DNA from: Favolaschia claudopus
Lineage: Eukaryota > Basidiomycota > Agaricomycetes > Agaricales > Mycenaceae
DNA: 64,000 nucleotides
Direction: 5' to 3'
Assembly (NCBI GenBank): GCA_037176885.1
Contig: JAWWNJ010000232.1
Coordinates: 124,001 to 188,000, forward strand
Part shown: positions 34,589 through 45,640 of the stretch, in pieces
Layout of the letters: every line of letters starts with the position of its first letter
Position numbering within the stretch: the first letter of the stretch is position 1
The notes under the pieces: generated by a model
The model's database searches: none
What the model was told of the DNA's origin: nothing
What the model saw: only the letters and a program-made list of their open reading frames with translations
Position numbers and translations under genes: made by a program

Positions 34589-36063
34589 ATGAACACTCAG
34601 TTCAAGGAATTCGACACTCAGTCCCTCTACTCTGACACAACCACTCTCAACAATCCTCAAGGGCCAGCACTACCTCAGGGCACTTCTGTCGAATATCTCA
34701 GGGATCTCGTTCAAAAGCGCATCATCACCCTCACATATCTGCGAAGGCATCCATGAAGGGTGCGTCCCACACCCGCTGGCACCCTGGCATCTCCCTCATT
34801 CCATTCAGGCGGAGTCACTGGTTTCACACTATCATGATTTCTCGTGCAGATCTGGATAGAGTCTTCAACAATACAGAGATGAAGAAACGGTCAGTAGTAG
34901 TAATCACTGGTTTCTCTATGAGCATCAGCCTCAACCTGCACAGAACTTACCGCTTCGCCATACTCGGAATGTCTCTCTCTGGCCTTCTGGATATTCCCCA
35001 TCCTCCGGATCTGCTCAAGGGTCTCATCAGCACTCTGCAAGAATACGAACAAGCAAAGGAGGATACCGACAAGCCAAAGATGGTGCGCATGCAGCTGCAC
35101 AATGGTTCCTAGTTGACCGGACACTTAGCGTACAACAACGAAACGCCTTTTCAGAACGAAAGGGAAACGACCAGGCCTGCTAGGGGACTACGGCGGATCC
35201 TACGGTGACGCCTCTGAAGCTTACCTAGTCGCCCCTCATGTTGTGAGTTCTCCCTCTCAGTTGTAGATCAAATTGCGCTTTTCTCAACAACCCCCAATTG
35301 CCCAGCCTTTTCCACTGGATTATCATCAAACTCTCCTCTCGCTCCTTGACGTCCTGTCCGAAGTATATAACAAAATCTCCAAACTTCTCGGCCCATCTCC
35401 ATTCTCCCACTCCGCCCAAAACATGATGGGCCCTCTCGGTTTACTCGCACCACATCCAGGCGTCTCATATCTCTTCGAAAACAACCCATACGGCGGCCAA
35501 GCAACCGGATCCTTCTCCTCAAACCCCACCCTCTCTTCCACCTCCCAACCTCCCCAGTATAGACTTTGACTCGCAATCAGGCAGCCTATGGAGTATCGCC
35601 AATGTGAGCATGGGCGGACACATGTCTGCAGCTCCCACCGCATGGACCGCAGGTCTCGGTGAACTGGTGCTCAAGATTGATGGTAAATTCAAGGTTCGTG
35701 AATTTCGTATCCTTGAAAGCCCTCTCGCTTCCCAGCTAACGACTCTTGCCAGAAAATCACAACAGTCCTCTTGAAGGAGCTCGACCAGTTCGCGCGCAAC
35801 GGGATCAAAGACGAACTTGCTTCGCTTGACCGTTTATTACGCAACATCAACATCCCAGACGAAGGCGGTCGCGCATCTACGAGTTTGATGGCATGTAGAG
35901 CGAGTTATATATCGACTTATCCGTTGCGTGAGTTGCTACTGTTTCATATTTTCATCGACCACCCCTCAACCATCTTATATTTACTGCAGTGCCGCTCTTG
36001 GCGAGCAGTCCCGAAGCTGAACGAAGAACTGCTTTGCAGCCCACAGCAAAACCTGCCGCATAA
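34589..36063 (+). CDS. Unrecognised fungal protein, probably frame-broken in this sequence
   Basis: I do not recognise this family. The coding character is clear: it reads MNTQFKEFDTQSLYSD, NPQGPALPQGTSVEYLRDLV and QKRIITLTYLRR. It then continues in another frame as IHEG and, after an intron, RSHWFHTIMISRADLDRVFN. Next come TYRFAILGMSLSGLLDIPHP, LISTLQEYEQAKEDTDKPKM, LLGDYGGSYGDASEAYLVAP and PFPLDYHQTLLSLLDVLSEV. The end has GSLWSIANVSMGGHMS, LGELVLKIDGKF, and TTVLLKELDQFARNGIKDEL. No signal peptide or membrane helix. An in-frame-looking alternative start at 34495 (MQMRRKSSAQNLLASFKAPP) is in a third frame. One base too many at about 34745-34751 separates LTYLRR from IHEG, with no plausible intron between. 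So this copy is either mutated or carries sequencing indels. Confidence 0.6.
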
Positions 36064-36951
36064 CGCTCACCCCCATATTGGGTGGAGCATGCTGAACTCC
36101 AAGATTCGCGTTTGCGCCCTGCCTATCGTGGGCTTCTTTCGCCAGGTCACAGAACAAGGACAAACAATTTCACGGGCGATCGTATGTATTACAATGGAAG
36201 CGGGACAACAGAAACTGTTAGTACATGGCAGCATCGTCGATAACTCGTGTACACATGAATGTTTCAGCGATGTTGCAAGTTGGAGGCAATTTACTGCTTG
36301 CTGCCGCACTGGCAACTGTTTTGCTGGCAGCCACAACTGTCATTACGGTTTGAGTGAAAATGCGCTTAAAGGAGAGTGTGAGGCAACAAACGTTTGGCTG
36401 CAGTTGCAGCTGCTCGAGCCACAAGCGTTGTTGACAGGGACAGCTGGTGAACTGGATGTGCCACAGTCAGTCGGTATCTATGCAGCAGCAGTGTAATGAC
36501 TGTGCTCACAGTCTGCATTCTTGTTAAAGAGCTGAAGTGAAGGTTGAGTGTAGTAGTGGTAGTGGAGGAAACTGAAGGAGGTTACTTGCACCACGGAATT
36601 TATACGTCAAAAACACGGCGGACCCGCACCGAGAGGATTCTGGACCACCTGCTCTAGCGTCACATCTTGTTCAAAATTTCGCATTATCGACGCTGGTGCC
36701 GTGAAATTCCGTTCACAACAACAGCAGAATTCACGAGGTATGGCATTTTTGTCTAGCTTTCGTCCCACGGAACTATGCCAGGGTGAGCAATTTAGCTCCA
36801 ACGAAACCCACCAATTCAAGGGTGCCCGTGTGGTTTAAGATAGCGAAGCCAGCTGAACTGGACAGATAGGGATCTGGGGCAGAAAAGTGGTGGATAGATG
36901 ATATTACTATGCCGTGGTGGTACAATAGAATACAGCGGAGCAAAGGAGATT
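36064..36951. other. Intergenic region, no gene supported
   Basis: About 890 bases between the stops of the unknown gene and of the FAS1 gene. Open frames exist on both strands (the longest simply continues from the upstream exon), but none has a recognisable domain, a signal peptide or a consistent splice pattern. An 8-base inverted repeat (CGGAATTT near 36595 and AAATTCCG near 36703) is noted. Confidence 0.5.
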
Positions 36952-37679
36952 TCAGTCCAAAGAGATAGTGCCGTCGATGAGATAGAGAACTCCGTTGGAG
37001 GCCTGCCATCCATCAAGTTGAGAAAGTTGAAACGACTGAAGCACGACGAACAAAACCGCTCACCTCACGCTCCCCAATGATACGAACACCGTCGCCAATA
37101 ACAACTTGCCCCCAGTCCGGTTTCCCCGTCGGTGCCGGTTTTCTTGAAGAAAATCGGCTTTCCATTCAACAGAGTATAAGTTTGATCAAAGTTAATTGGT
37201 GATTCCTGTAGCGCATTGAGACAGGTACACAAGATAACATACGAAAGGAAGTACCAGGACAATATGCGCCGATACCCATCGTTCCACATTCTCTTTGGAG
37301 CGTGAGTCGTATTCCTCCTCAGTGACGACGATGTCGTCGTCGACAGGCATAGGATCCTGATGACTGCGCATACACTTGTGGGGGGTTTTGTTCAGACATA
37401 GGCACAGAGTACATACGGCTTCCGTGCGAGAGCCATTATCGCTTTGTTCGTTGGGGCAAAGATCGTAACAGCCCCAGTGGAACTCAGCATATTGGACAGT
37501 GTGAGCTCGCGAGCATAAGAATAGAAAATCGAGGTTGATGATTCGATGGTAAGGAGGTCAGCGAGAGTTGGCTTCATGGATTGGTGAGCAGCAGAGCTAT
37601 CCATGACTACTTGTTCCCCTTGAGAGGCTAGAGCGTGGAGTAGAGGAAGCGCGAGTATGCTGCAGAGCTGGAGACGCAT
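36952..37679 (-). CDS. Secreted or secretory-pathway FAS1 (fasciclin) domain protein
   Basis: One fasciclin domain behind a signal peptide. The start gives MRLQLCSILALPLLHALASQ, a typical signal sequence. FAS1 follows: PTLADLLTIESSTSIFYSYA, then RELTLSNMLSSTGAVTIFAP with TNKAIMALARKP, which is the H1 box. After introns comes VERWVSAHIVLESPINF (H2-like SAHIV), YTLLNGKPIFFKK, GQVVIGDGVRIIGEREASNG and a final VLYLIDGTISLD. The whole protein is about 185-200 residues, a single domain with no GPI-type tail visible. Fungal single-FAS1 proteins have been tied to adhesion and to vacuolar or ER roles; which applies here is unknown. Tandem with the monooxygenase gene, 165 bases upstream. Confidence 0.85.
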
Positions 37680-37843
37680 GGTGGGAGGAGTGATCAAGGC
37701 TTATTGACAATTGTTGAAAACGGATGCATCTGACATCAGCTTACCAAATTTCAACCATAAAATTCAACACGCAAATCACCTCATGCAGTTGAACGTTTTC
37801 GTGAAAAAAAATGGAATTCTGTTCAGTAAAAACGGTATGAACT

Positions 37844-40399
37844 CTATTTCCAAGCGTACAAGGACCGGATGTCTGAGTAGTCAGGTTGCTCGTCTTTTCC
37901 GTCCATGAACCCATAATAAAACGTGGTATCTGGCAGCGGAGTGGTCACTGCCCGTGTCGACAAGAGATAAGGATTTGTCTTAGCTCACCTCGGCCGTCCT
38001 TTTCGCGTGTCGTGAATCCGTTTCCCAGATATCCGAATCGATTCCCCGCGTATCCGTATTCGTATTCCCAGTCCTCCCATCTTATATTGTTGAGAAGCTC
38101 AATGAATAGAACCCTATTGCCTGGGAACAGCATTGGAGCGACTGAATTCTATCAGCGTGGAATTAGATCCAAGAACTACGGGGATATGTACCGTCGGGGC
38201 CGCGTCGAAACCAGGAAGAGCAGTTCCCAACCCAAGCAGTCCGCTTTACATAGAGCTCCCGATGCTGAAAGGTATTAAGACAGCCTGAATACCCAGTGGT
38301 GTATGAATAAAACCTCGTTGTAATCATCTGCGGCTTTCCCTTGATTGTGATAGATTTGATATTTTCCATCTGCATTTTCTTGACGATCTTCAAGAACGCC
38401 GAAGTGTCTGTGCAATATGAGAACATGAATGAACAAAGTTGTACTTGCATCTACATTCTTGGATGACTGGTGCTCCGGAACCATGAGCTGTTGGACCGTG
38501 TGGTCCGTAATACATGAAATACTGTTGCCGGAATCGTCCAAGTTCAAGGGTAGTCGGGATGACACAACAACGTACTCACATTCGGGAAGTTTTTAATGGC
38601 CAGGGAGAGATACTAGACGGGATGAGATTTATTTTTTCATGAAAGCAAAACGAGCGTACGCAGTCCACTGGATAATCCTTCCACACGTCCTGCACATTTT
38701 TGCCATACGCGATAACAGGGAATCTGGGTCGGAAGCTAGTATCAAACCCGCTGGAAAGGCATTCAAAGTCAGACACGAGAAGTGTACATTCACGCCTACG
38801 TTGCACAGACAATGACATCCACCTCAACTTCATTTCCTTCCGCGTCGATGAAGCCTTTTTCTGTGACACGCTGAAACATTTCCGTGTATACTTGAACATT
38901 GGGCTCTAGAAGTGCTTCTAGGTAGCCGTTGCCTGGCGTTGGACGTCTGCAGCCAACAGCGAATGTTTTCGGTACAATGGCGTCGATAAGCCGTTGGTCG
39001 CCTGTGTCGCTGTTGAACTTGATCAAAGTTGCATGGAAAAACCCACCTTGCAGACGCCTCCGCATGTCTATGTTACCAAACTCAACGGCTCCATTAGCCG
39101 AAAATATGTGCTAGAAAGGCGTTTGAATACCTCGAGAGCAGCTTTTTGCTCCGGTGTACCTTGAACAACGAATTTGAAGCGTTCATTGAGCTCAGACTTC
39201 AGTTCGTATATCAGAACGGAAACTAGCTATATAAATTTACGATACAAACCTCAATCATTTTTCGGTACTTCAGTGCGTGTTTAGGGTCGTCTTGGAATCT
39301 TTGTTTCTGTTCCTCAGTGTCTAACGACGCTGAATGATGTCAACAGTGTATGCACTAGGACGCTCACATTCAAAGTTCAATCCTCCAGGTGCTGCAAATT
39401 GAGGCGCGAAAGCACCTTTCAACAAAGGTAATCAACAGGGGATTTTGTTTATTCAATGTGAACGTCACCTGTTATCCACGTCGGTGAACGAATCCAGTGG
39501 TAAATTTGTTTCGCTTCGGGTTGGATTGTCGCCAAAACTTGGATTCCGGAAGAACCAGAACCTATGACAGCAAGACGCTTGTCCTTGACGGTGAGATTAT
39601 CTGGCCAGCGAGCTGTATGACACAGCTCGCCCTTGAACGAATGGAGTCCCTCTATAGAGGGCCATTTCCATACATTCAACACTCCTTGTATGTAGCCTTT
39701 TAGCCTGAGAATATCTTGTGACCGATGGCACGAACCTCCGCCGTTAATGAAGACGTCGCAGTCGTCTTCAAACTCTTTCCCATCTGGTCCACGAACTCGC
39801 AGTCGCCATTTCTTAGCATCGTCGTCCCACTCCGCCCTAATCACCTCATGTTCAAGCTTGATATATTTCCATAAATTAAACCTTATAAACCCAGATTAGT
39901 TGAGCGATATGTTCAATGACAAAATTCACTTGTCCACGCAATCTCGGTAGTACTGTTGAATCACCGGGCCGCTGGAATAGTATTCTGGCCAATCTAGTTT
40001 CGGGCACCAGTGCATCTGATAGTTGTGGCTTGGAATATCACAGCGCAGCCCGGGGTCTGAAGGGGTAACGGTGTACACCACAATAGTTATGATCTCGGGA
40101 AACCAACATACATTTGTTCCAAGACCAAGTTCCCCCAACATCGGAGGCCATCTCGTAGACCGTTAATTCTATGTTGTCGCCATGTTCCTGCACATCGTGC
40201 GACAGACTGATTCCGGATATCCCAGCGCCAATAGATACGACTTTGATTGGCCGTAGCTGCACGAAACATTACAATTCGGCGCGGCGATGGAAAGGTGCAA
40301 GTCATTGGTAATCCTGACCGTTCCATACTCCTGCTCGGGAATTTTATATCCTCTGGCGTTCTCTGTTGGCCAAAGGCCTTGTTGGCCTTCTTCTTCCAT
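37844..40399 (-). CDS. Flavin monooxygenase, Baeyer-Villiger type
   Basis: An FAD/NADPH monooxygenase that inserts oxygen next to a carbonyl or oxidises a heteroatom. The first exon (MEEEGQQGLWPTENARGYKI, PEQEYGT) joins in frame to LRPIKVVSIGAGISGISLSH, the FAD-binding G-x-G-x-x-G. Then come EMASDVGGTWSWNK and DIPSHNYQMHWCPKLDWPEY. IEGLHSFKGELCHTARWPDN holds the BVMO fingerprint F-x-G-x3-H-T-x2-W-P. LAVIGSGSSGIQVLATIQPE is the NADPH-binding second Rossmann motif. PTPGNGYLEALLEPNVQVYT, VEVDVIVCATGFDTSFRPRF and an ATG motif complete it. The last two exons read NRFGYLGNGFTTREKDGR and VTTPLPDTTFYYGFMDGKDE, ending LYAWK. The upstream start codon is supported because similar proteins begin with a 'GYKIPEQ-x-GT' lead. 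About twelve introns. The substrate is unknown. Confidence 0.88.
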
Positions 40400-41221
40400 G
40401 CTCAGAGCGGGAGGGGATCAAGTTTGAAACTAAAGATGGTCGAGGAAAAGTCCTAGTTCGTCTGAAGCTACGGCTTTTTGCAATTGTTCCAGAACGACCA
40501 CGCCTCAGAGCACAAGCAAAAGGAGCGGATTTGACTGTGGGTGAGTCGAGTGTCCTGCAATTGAGTACTTAACATCCGGTAAGGAAGTGAGAAGAAAGCA
40601 GTTGAACTGCCGCTTTGATTGCCATCGGTAGACGCGGACCGGTCAACGCGATCACGTTACCGCGCAACGCTTCGCCCCGCCCAAGAGGTGCGGGATCGGC
40701 GGATCTTGGCAAGCGTTCCCACGACCACCCACCCCCCCAGAAAAGGAAATGACATGACAGCGGCGATCAGAGGCCATCAGCGTGTCTCGCTCATCTCGAC
40801 GCGCGATGTCGGCGATGCGTATTCTGTACTCGCCGTGTAGTACCATTCATCCCGCTTTCGCAACACGCAGATGTCTCTACAACCAATTTTTGAAATCCCA
40901 AATGTTTGCGCATCGTACCGCACGCTGCCAATGATGCGCCGCTGCCACAACGTAAATTTGATGGCGGACAAGATAAGAATCTCAAGCACCTCTTGGCCCC
41001 GCCCCTTCTTTTGTTTGTGGCGTTGTGTCATTACTATGGACGTGCGTACAGGTATCATTCGTGAAGAGCGTCAAAGGTATCGAGGTCGAATATATATATC
41101 GAGTCCATCGAGGATCCCAAGAAAAATCTACAGGCAGTGTTCTACGAGCATGTCGCAAGACCCATTTTAATGAGGTCGTTCCCGGCTAGAAATCGAATCA
41201 ACAAGATGCGTGGAGAGACAG
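40400..41221. other. Intergenic region upstream of the monooxygenase gene
   Basis: About 820 bases between the monooxygenase ATG and the GH88 stop. It should hold the monooxygenase promoter and the GH88 3' UTR. A run of C (CCACCCACCCCCCCAG near 40724-40740) and an ATATATATAT stretch near 41087-41097 stand out. Open frames on both strands show no recognisable domain. Confidence 0.45.
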
Positions 41222-42906
41222 TCATGCTAATATACCTTTGATGAAATAATAATCGCCTAAGAACAAGATCTCAACACGAGACGTAGTGGAAAATATGAAG
41301 CACACATACCGTATACAATACCCGTTAAGAAGTTGTTCGCAGGCTTGTTAACCGTGCCATTGGAGAGGAGTGACTGCCACTCAGGGCGCCATGATAACTG
41401 AGTTATCTTATCGAGAATCTATAAACCCACTCGGGTTAGAATTCGAAGAGAGTGAAATGGTCGGACATACGCTGAGAGCAGCGTTCTTCCACTTTTGAGC
41501 ATTGGCAGGGTCCACCAAAGATAGAAGGAGAAGCCCGTTCGTCACAATCGTAGCAGCAGAAGAATCGGCAGGGCGAGGAGCGGGTATAAGAGGAGCATTG
41601 AAATCCCTGGTGCAGAGATTTAGCGGCGGATATGAGGCCGTGGAGCACATACCAAGGCACGATACCATCCGAGGGCATGTTGTCAAGGAAGTAGTTAGCC
41701 ATCCTCCGTGCCGTGGTAAGATACTTGGGATCCCTCGAACGCTTGTACACTAGCGAATGCAATATTCAACATGCAAATCTGCGTTGCTGGTCGAAAACAT
41801 ACTGTTCGCAAAGCCATAGATCCCCCATGCCTGTCCCCGACTCCACGTGCTAGCTAATGTGTGAATACAACGGGCGACTGGCTGCTGATTGGGACGTACC
41901 TGCTGTCGGAAAAGCCCTGCGCTGTCCTTTTGCGAATGACCGCACCGGTGGTTGAATTGTATTCCACGACATGCCAGGTGGAACCTATTACAGTAATGTC
42001 GGCATCTGCCCAAGGACTCAGAAACCGCTACATACCATCGTCGCGAATGTGGTTCTTCATTGTTGTGTCCGAATGTCTGAGTGCAATCTCCCGCAGAGTC
42101 GCATTCCCTGTGAGACCGTAGGCAACCCATAGCACTTCAAGGTTCATCATGTTGTCAATAATGACCTGAGCTTTGTTCAGTCAAGGAGGACCTTTGTATC
42201 TTGGCACAAACAGACCGTGAAATCAGTGGGATCGGAGGTGTCCCAGCTTCGCGTGCATCCAACGACGGGGTTGAATCTTGCTGCCAGATCAGCGGCAAAC
42301 TGCTTCACAGCGGTCAGGGCGGTCTGGTTGGCAGGGTTGCTGACGTAGGAAATGGTCAGAGGAGAACATTGGCGGGGAAGGATAGTGTGCCTACATGGCA
42401 AGTTCTTCCACGAAAGGCATACTCAAGAATCCAACATCATGACCTTGGTTGTTGTGGGTCTCCAGGGGTATCAGACCTACAAGCCGTCAGTACCGCGAGG
42501 TCGAAAGTGTGAACCAGACAAACCGTTGCTGGCAGCGCGTCCCAACGCGAGCCAGTTCGCAGCATTCAAAGCATTAGCAGGGGTCGCCCCACACAGTGCT
42601 TTACGTGTGTTAAGCGCGTAGAGCGTTGTCGGGAAGAAGCCAGAGGTCCAAGTATCCGGACTGAAGCTTTTGTAGAAAACAAAAAACAGAGGTCAAGGTG
42701 AATTCGTTCCAATTAAGCAGTGCATTTTCGTACAAAAGCCACTTTCCAGCGGAACTATCGGTATATTGAGGGTACTGGATAGGTGATGGAAGCGCGTTGT
42801 ATGTAGCAAGGACTTTCCGGGGGATGATATTGGAAAATAATTGTGACGGGACGGCTGCGTGAGCCAAGGGTGCAAGGACAGCCAGCAGATGGACGAGGGC
42901 AAGCAT
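41222..42906 (-). CDS. Secreted GH88 unsaturated glucuronyl hydrolase
   Basis: A glycoside hydrolase of family 88 that removes a delta-4,5-unsaturated uronic acid from the end of a sugar chain left by a lyase. The start gives MLALVHLLAVLAPLAHAAVP, a clear signal peptide. Then come KVLATYNALPSPIQYPQYTD, LDTWTSGFFPTTLYALNTRK, NNQGHDVGFLSMPFVEEL, and TRSWDTSDPTDFTVIIDNMM with the DNMMN catalytic Asp region. NATLREIALRHSDTTMKNHI leads to the family hallmark STWSRGQAWGIYGFANMYKR, then MANYFLDNMPSDGIVPWDFN and RPADSSAATIVTNGLLLLSL. The end is GDYYFIKGILA. The (alpha/alpha)6-barrel motifs D-N-M-M-N, S-R-G-Q-A-W, WDF and DSSA are all present. Divergent from the BNR_4 gene. GH88 is far more likely than GH105, judging from the SRGQAW-x-x-Y-G-F-A block. 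Confidence 0.85.
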
Positions 42907-43643
42907 GGTGTTGGCAGGAGTTGGCGAACCAACAAACGCCGCGCCTGGCAAGCCTTTTTAAGGTGCGCCAGCATTGCCGGTCCGAAATAGGATCCGTCGC
43001 GAGCGGGGCACCATACCACGCGTATAAGCCTGTATAAGCGTACGCAAAACGCGTCTGCGACTCGGAATGTCGTCACAAGATGAGCGCAGGATGATCATTT
43101 CGGGAAAGAAGCACGGCGGCCACATGTTGAATATAATTCCACTGATATTTCCCGACTTGGCGTACGCGAACTGAACAGTCCCGAACTGCTGCCTACTGGT
43201 GTCCCTGACGTCGCGGCCGACTGTGGAAGTTCCGCGACTGCGAAGGCTACAATTTCTCACCCAGCCGCGAAAGTATCCATGTGGGTTGGAGACGATTATT
43301 GGTTCCAAAATAAGCCGACTGCTCAGCTGGTGTATTTACGTGAGGCATAGAAATGATAGAGTTTCGAGGAAGAATATTGGGAGGGACAGGCGGCGACGTA
43401 TGAGCAGAGCTGGACCCCGACGATGGACGTTCGTCTGATACCAGGGGCGAAAAGAAGATGGCGGTTGCATCATAGATGAACCCAAGAACAATTGACCCAA
43501 ACTTGTTCATGTGAACCACCATGTCCACCTCAAGACCTTGAAGAAGAGCGAAGAGCGGCCCTGGTTTCTCCGGCGGCCCAGCGACCTGACTGCTACTGAC
43601 CTTATATCAGTAATCGGGATGTTTTATCCAGTTCCTCACCACA
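42907..43643. promoter_or_regulatory. Shared divergent promoter region, GH88 / BNR_4 pair
   Basis: 737 bases between the two start codons. A TTAAAAAGG on the minus strand (about 42951-42960) lies about 50 bases before the GH88 ATG; CTTATATCAG near 43599-43608 lies about 40 bases before the BNR_4 ATG. A GCGGGG at 43003-43008 fits the CreA consensus SYGGRG, as expected for carbon-catabolite control of CAZyme genes. No gene is supported between them. Confidence 0.5.
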
Positions 43644-45545
43644 ATGTGGTTCACCCGTTTCCTTGTCGCGTCGTTCGCGCTTTGGGCTCGTGTTTGCAGT
43701 GCTGCGCCATCGGTCTCTGTTGTTTCCAACACTCAACTGGATGCTAAAGGAGTGTTCTTCGTTTCTTTCGATGGTATCTACCCCAGTTCTGTCGAAATTA
43801 AGGTACCTTGACTGTTTCTCTTGGGCAGGAGGTTAGCTAGGTTCCCGTGATCATGGCCTGTTTCGCAATCACCAAGCTTTTTTCTTGCAAAAATAGTCGT
43901 CAACGTCAATTCGTTCCAATTAAGCGGGGTGCTTGCATACCAGAACTTTCAATATGCGGCTTGGTACACTTCAACGCGTACGGCCATTTTGGGTCGCAGG
44001 ACGCTACCGTCCGGTGCATGGTCTACCTTACAGCTACCGCACAACCTCTCTACAAACGATTCGCACAACGTTATAGCTCTTGGTGTCTCGCCTGCTGATG
44101 GAAAAATTCATGTTGCACTCGATTGCCACAGTACACAAATGTTTTACACTGTGTCAGAAGCCAATCTAGCCACAAGCGGGAACAGCTGGGTTGCCAGTCA
44201 ATTTTCCTCCATAACCAACACTCTCGGAACATTGAATATTGGAACGTGAGTAGTGTTGTCACTGTATTCAAGCAATGTCTCATTAGATGATACAGTACTG
44301 TTACATATCCTCAGTGAAATAACTAATTTGCGTTCTTCGCGTGCGTGGCTGATGACCAGGTACACAGATTCGTTGTTACTCCCAATAACAACCTCCAATT
44401 CGTCTATCGTTCGGGAGTCTCGGGCAATGGTGCTACTCAGTTGGCTGAATATAGCGCGGGAACCTGGAAAAATGTTGGCTCATGGGCTTCCGCCACTGGA
44501 ACGTATACTTCTCCTAATGGGGCGACCAGCACCCTTCGTAATCTGTATATTCACGGTCAGTCAAGAGCCAGAGGGGACGCGTTCAGTGCTCAATTCGCGG
44601 CTTTCTAGGATTCACATACCACGGCAACAGAGCGTATGTCACTGGTACATGGCGGGAGCAAAACGCTGCTGTTTCTTGCAGCAGCGCTGGACTGACCAAC
44701 CACGACACTGTTTATCTCTACTCCGACGACATGGGTAAATCGATCGTTGGTGTCTGATTTTGGATAGAGTTAACCGTGCAGCAGGCCGCACCTGGTTCAA
44801 CAGCGCTGGAACGAAAATAGCGACTTCAGGCTCAAGCCCAGTGAACGTCAACACAGCGGGCATTATTGTAGGTGAGTCAAGCAAGTTATTTTCTCCCTCC
44901 ATCCTCGCTTCCTTTAGTTGGTTCTTGCCTTTGCCTTGATTCAAAACAGTCTAATCATTCGCCAACCTTAACGTCCGTGCTGTGTGTTTTCACTTACCTT
45001 AACACACAAGATGCCTTGGATTCGAATCACGGTTTAATGAATCAAGAAAGCCAAACCGTTGACTCTACAGGCTTGATTCATGCTATAATTTCTTATGTCC
45101 CTGGTATGTTTTCAGTCATTCCTTGTGTTCAACCCTAAATGATTTTGCAGGACGATTCACTCAATGCGTGTCGAATTATGAAACTGACAGACCTGCATTT
45201 GCTCGTCCATTCCACGTCTATCGATCTGCCAACGGTACATTCACCAAAGTCGAAATCCCCTTCGCCATCCAAAGCGTCGGGCGCTCTCAGATTGTGATTG
45301 ATTCCAAAGACAATATCTACGTGATCATGCCCTTCGTCCGTATCGCCACGGCCAGCAAAGCCTCGGGCTGGACCGACTGGACAATTGCCTACAACGGCAC
45401 TAGCGCTGGGCTGAACGCATTCGGGGAGATCACCCTCGACAGGGCCAGGATTCCCAGTGGACTTGTGTCCGTGCTGTATCAGCAAACGAGCTCAGGTACT
45501 ACGCCGTCTCCGGTTAAACTGATCGATTTTACTTTGAATGGTTGA
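43644..45545 (+). CDS. Secreted BNR_4 beta-propeller protein (candidate rhamnose-glucuronate lyase)
   Basis: A secreted protein of about 450 residues with a BNR_4-type beta-propeller. It starts MWFTRFLVASFALWARVCSA, a signal peptide. The blades follow: GVFFVSFDGIYPSSVEI, QNFQYAAWYTSTRTAILGRR, SHNVIALGVSPADGKIHVAL, DCHSTQMFYTVSEANLA, QFVVTPNNNLQFVYRSGVSG, GNGATQLAEYSAGTWKNVGS, STLRNLYIHGFTYHGNRAYV, TGTWRE, NHDTVYLYSDDMGRTWFNSA, NHGLMNQESQTVDSTGLIHA and VIDSKDNIYVIMPFVRIATA. The D-x-H-S, R-x-G-x-S-G-x-G and N-H-D / SDD-x-G-x-TW signatures are those of the BNR_4 family. Members of that family include the seven-bladed PL42 enzymes (former GH145), which split L-rhamnose from 4-linked glucuronic acid by beta-elimination. 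That specific activity is inference, supported by the neighbouring GH88. Confidence 0.75.
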
Positions 45546-45640
45546 GGCTACATATGCGCTACATAAGTACTGTTTTCGTTGTACGATTTTATGAAACAAA
45601 AAATGTCGCGTTACGTGTTATTTGTGCATGTAAACAAACG

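Noticed and set aside
40335..40345. TATAAAA on the minus strand as the monooxygenase TATA box
   Set aside because: It lies inside the first exon (G-Y-K-I-P), which is supported by homologous N-termini and an in-phase intron; probably chance.
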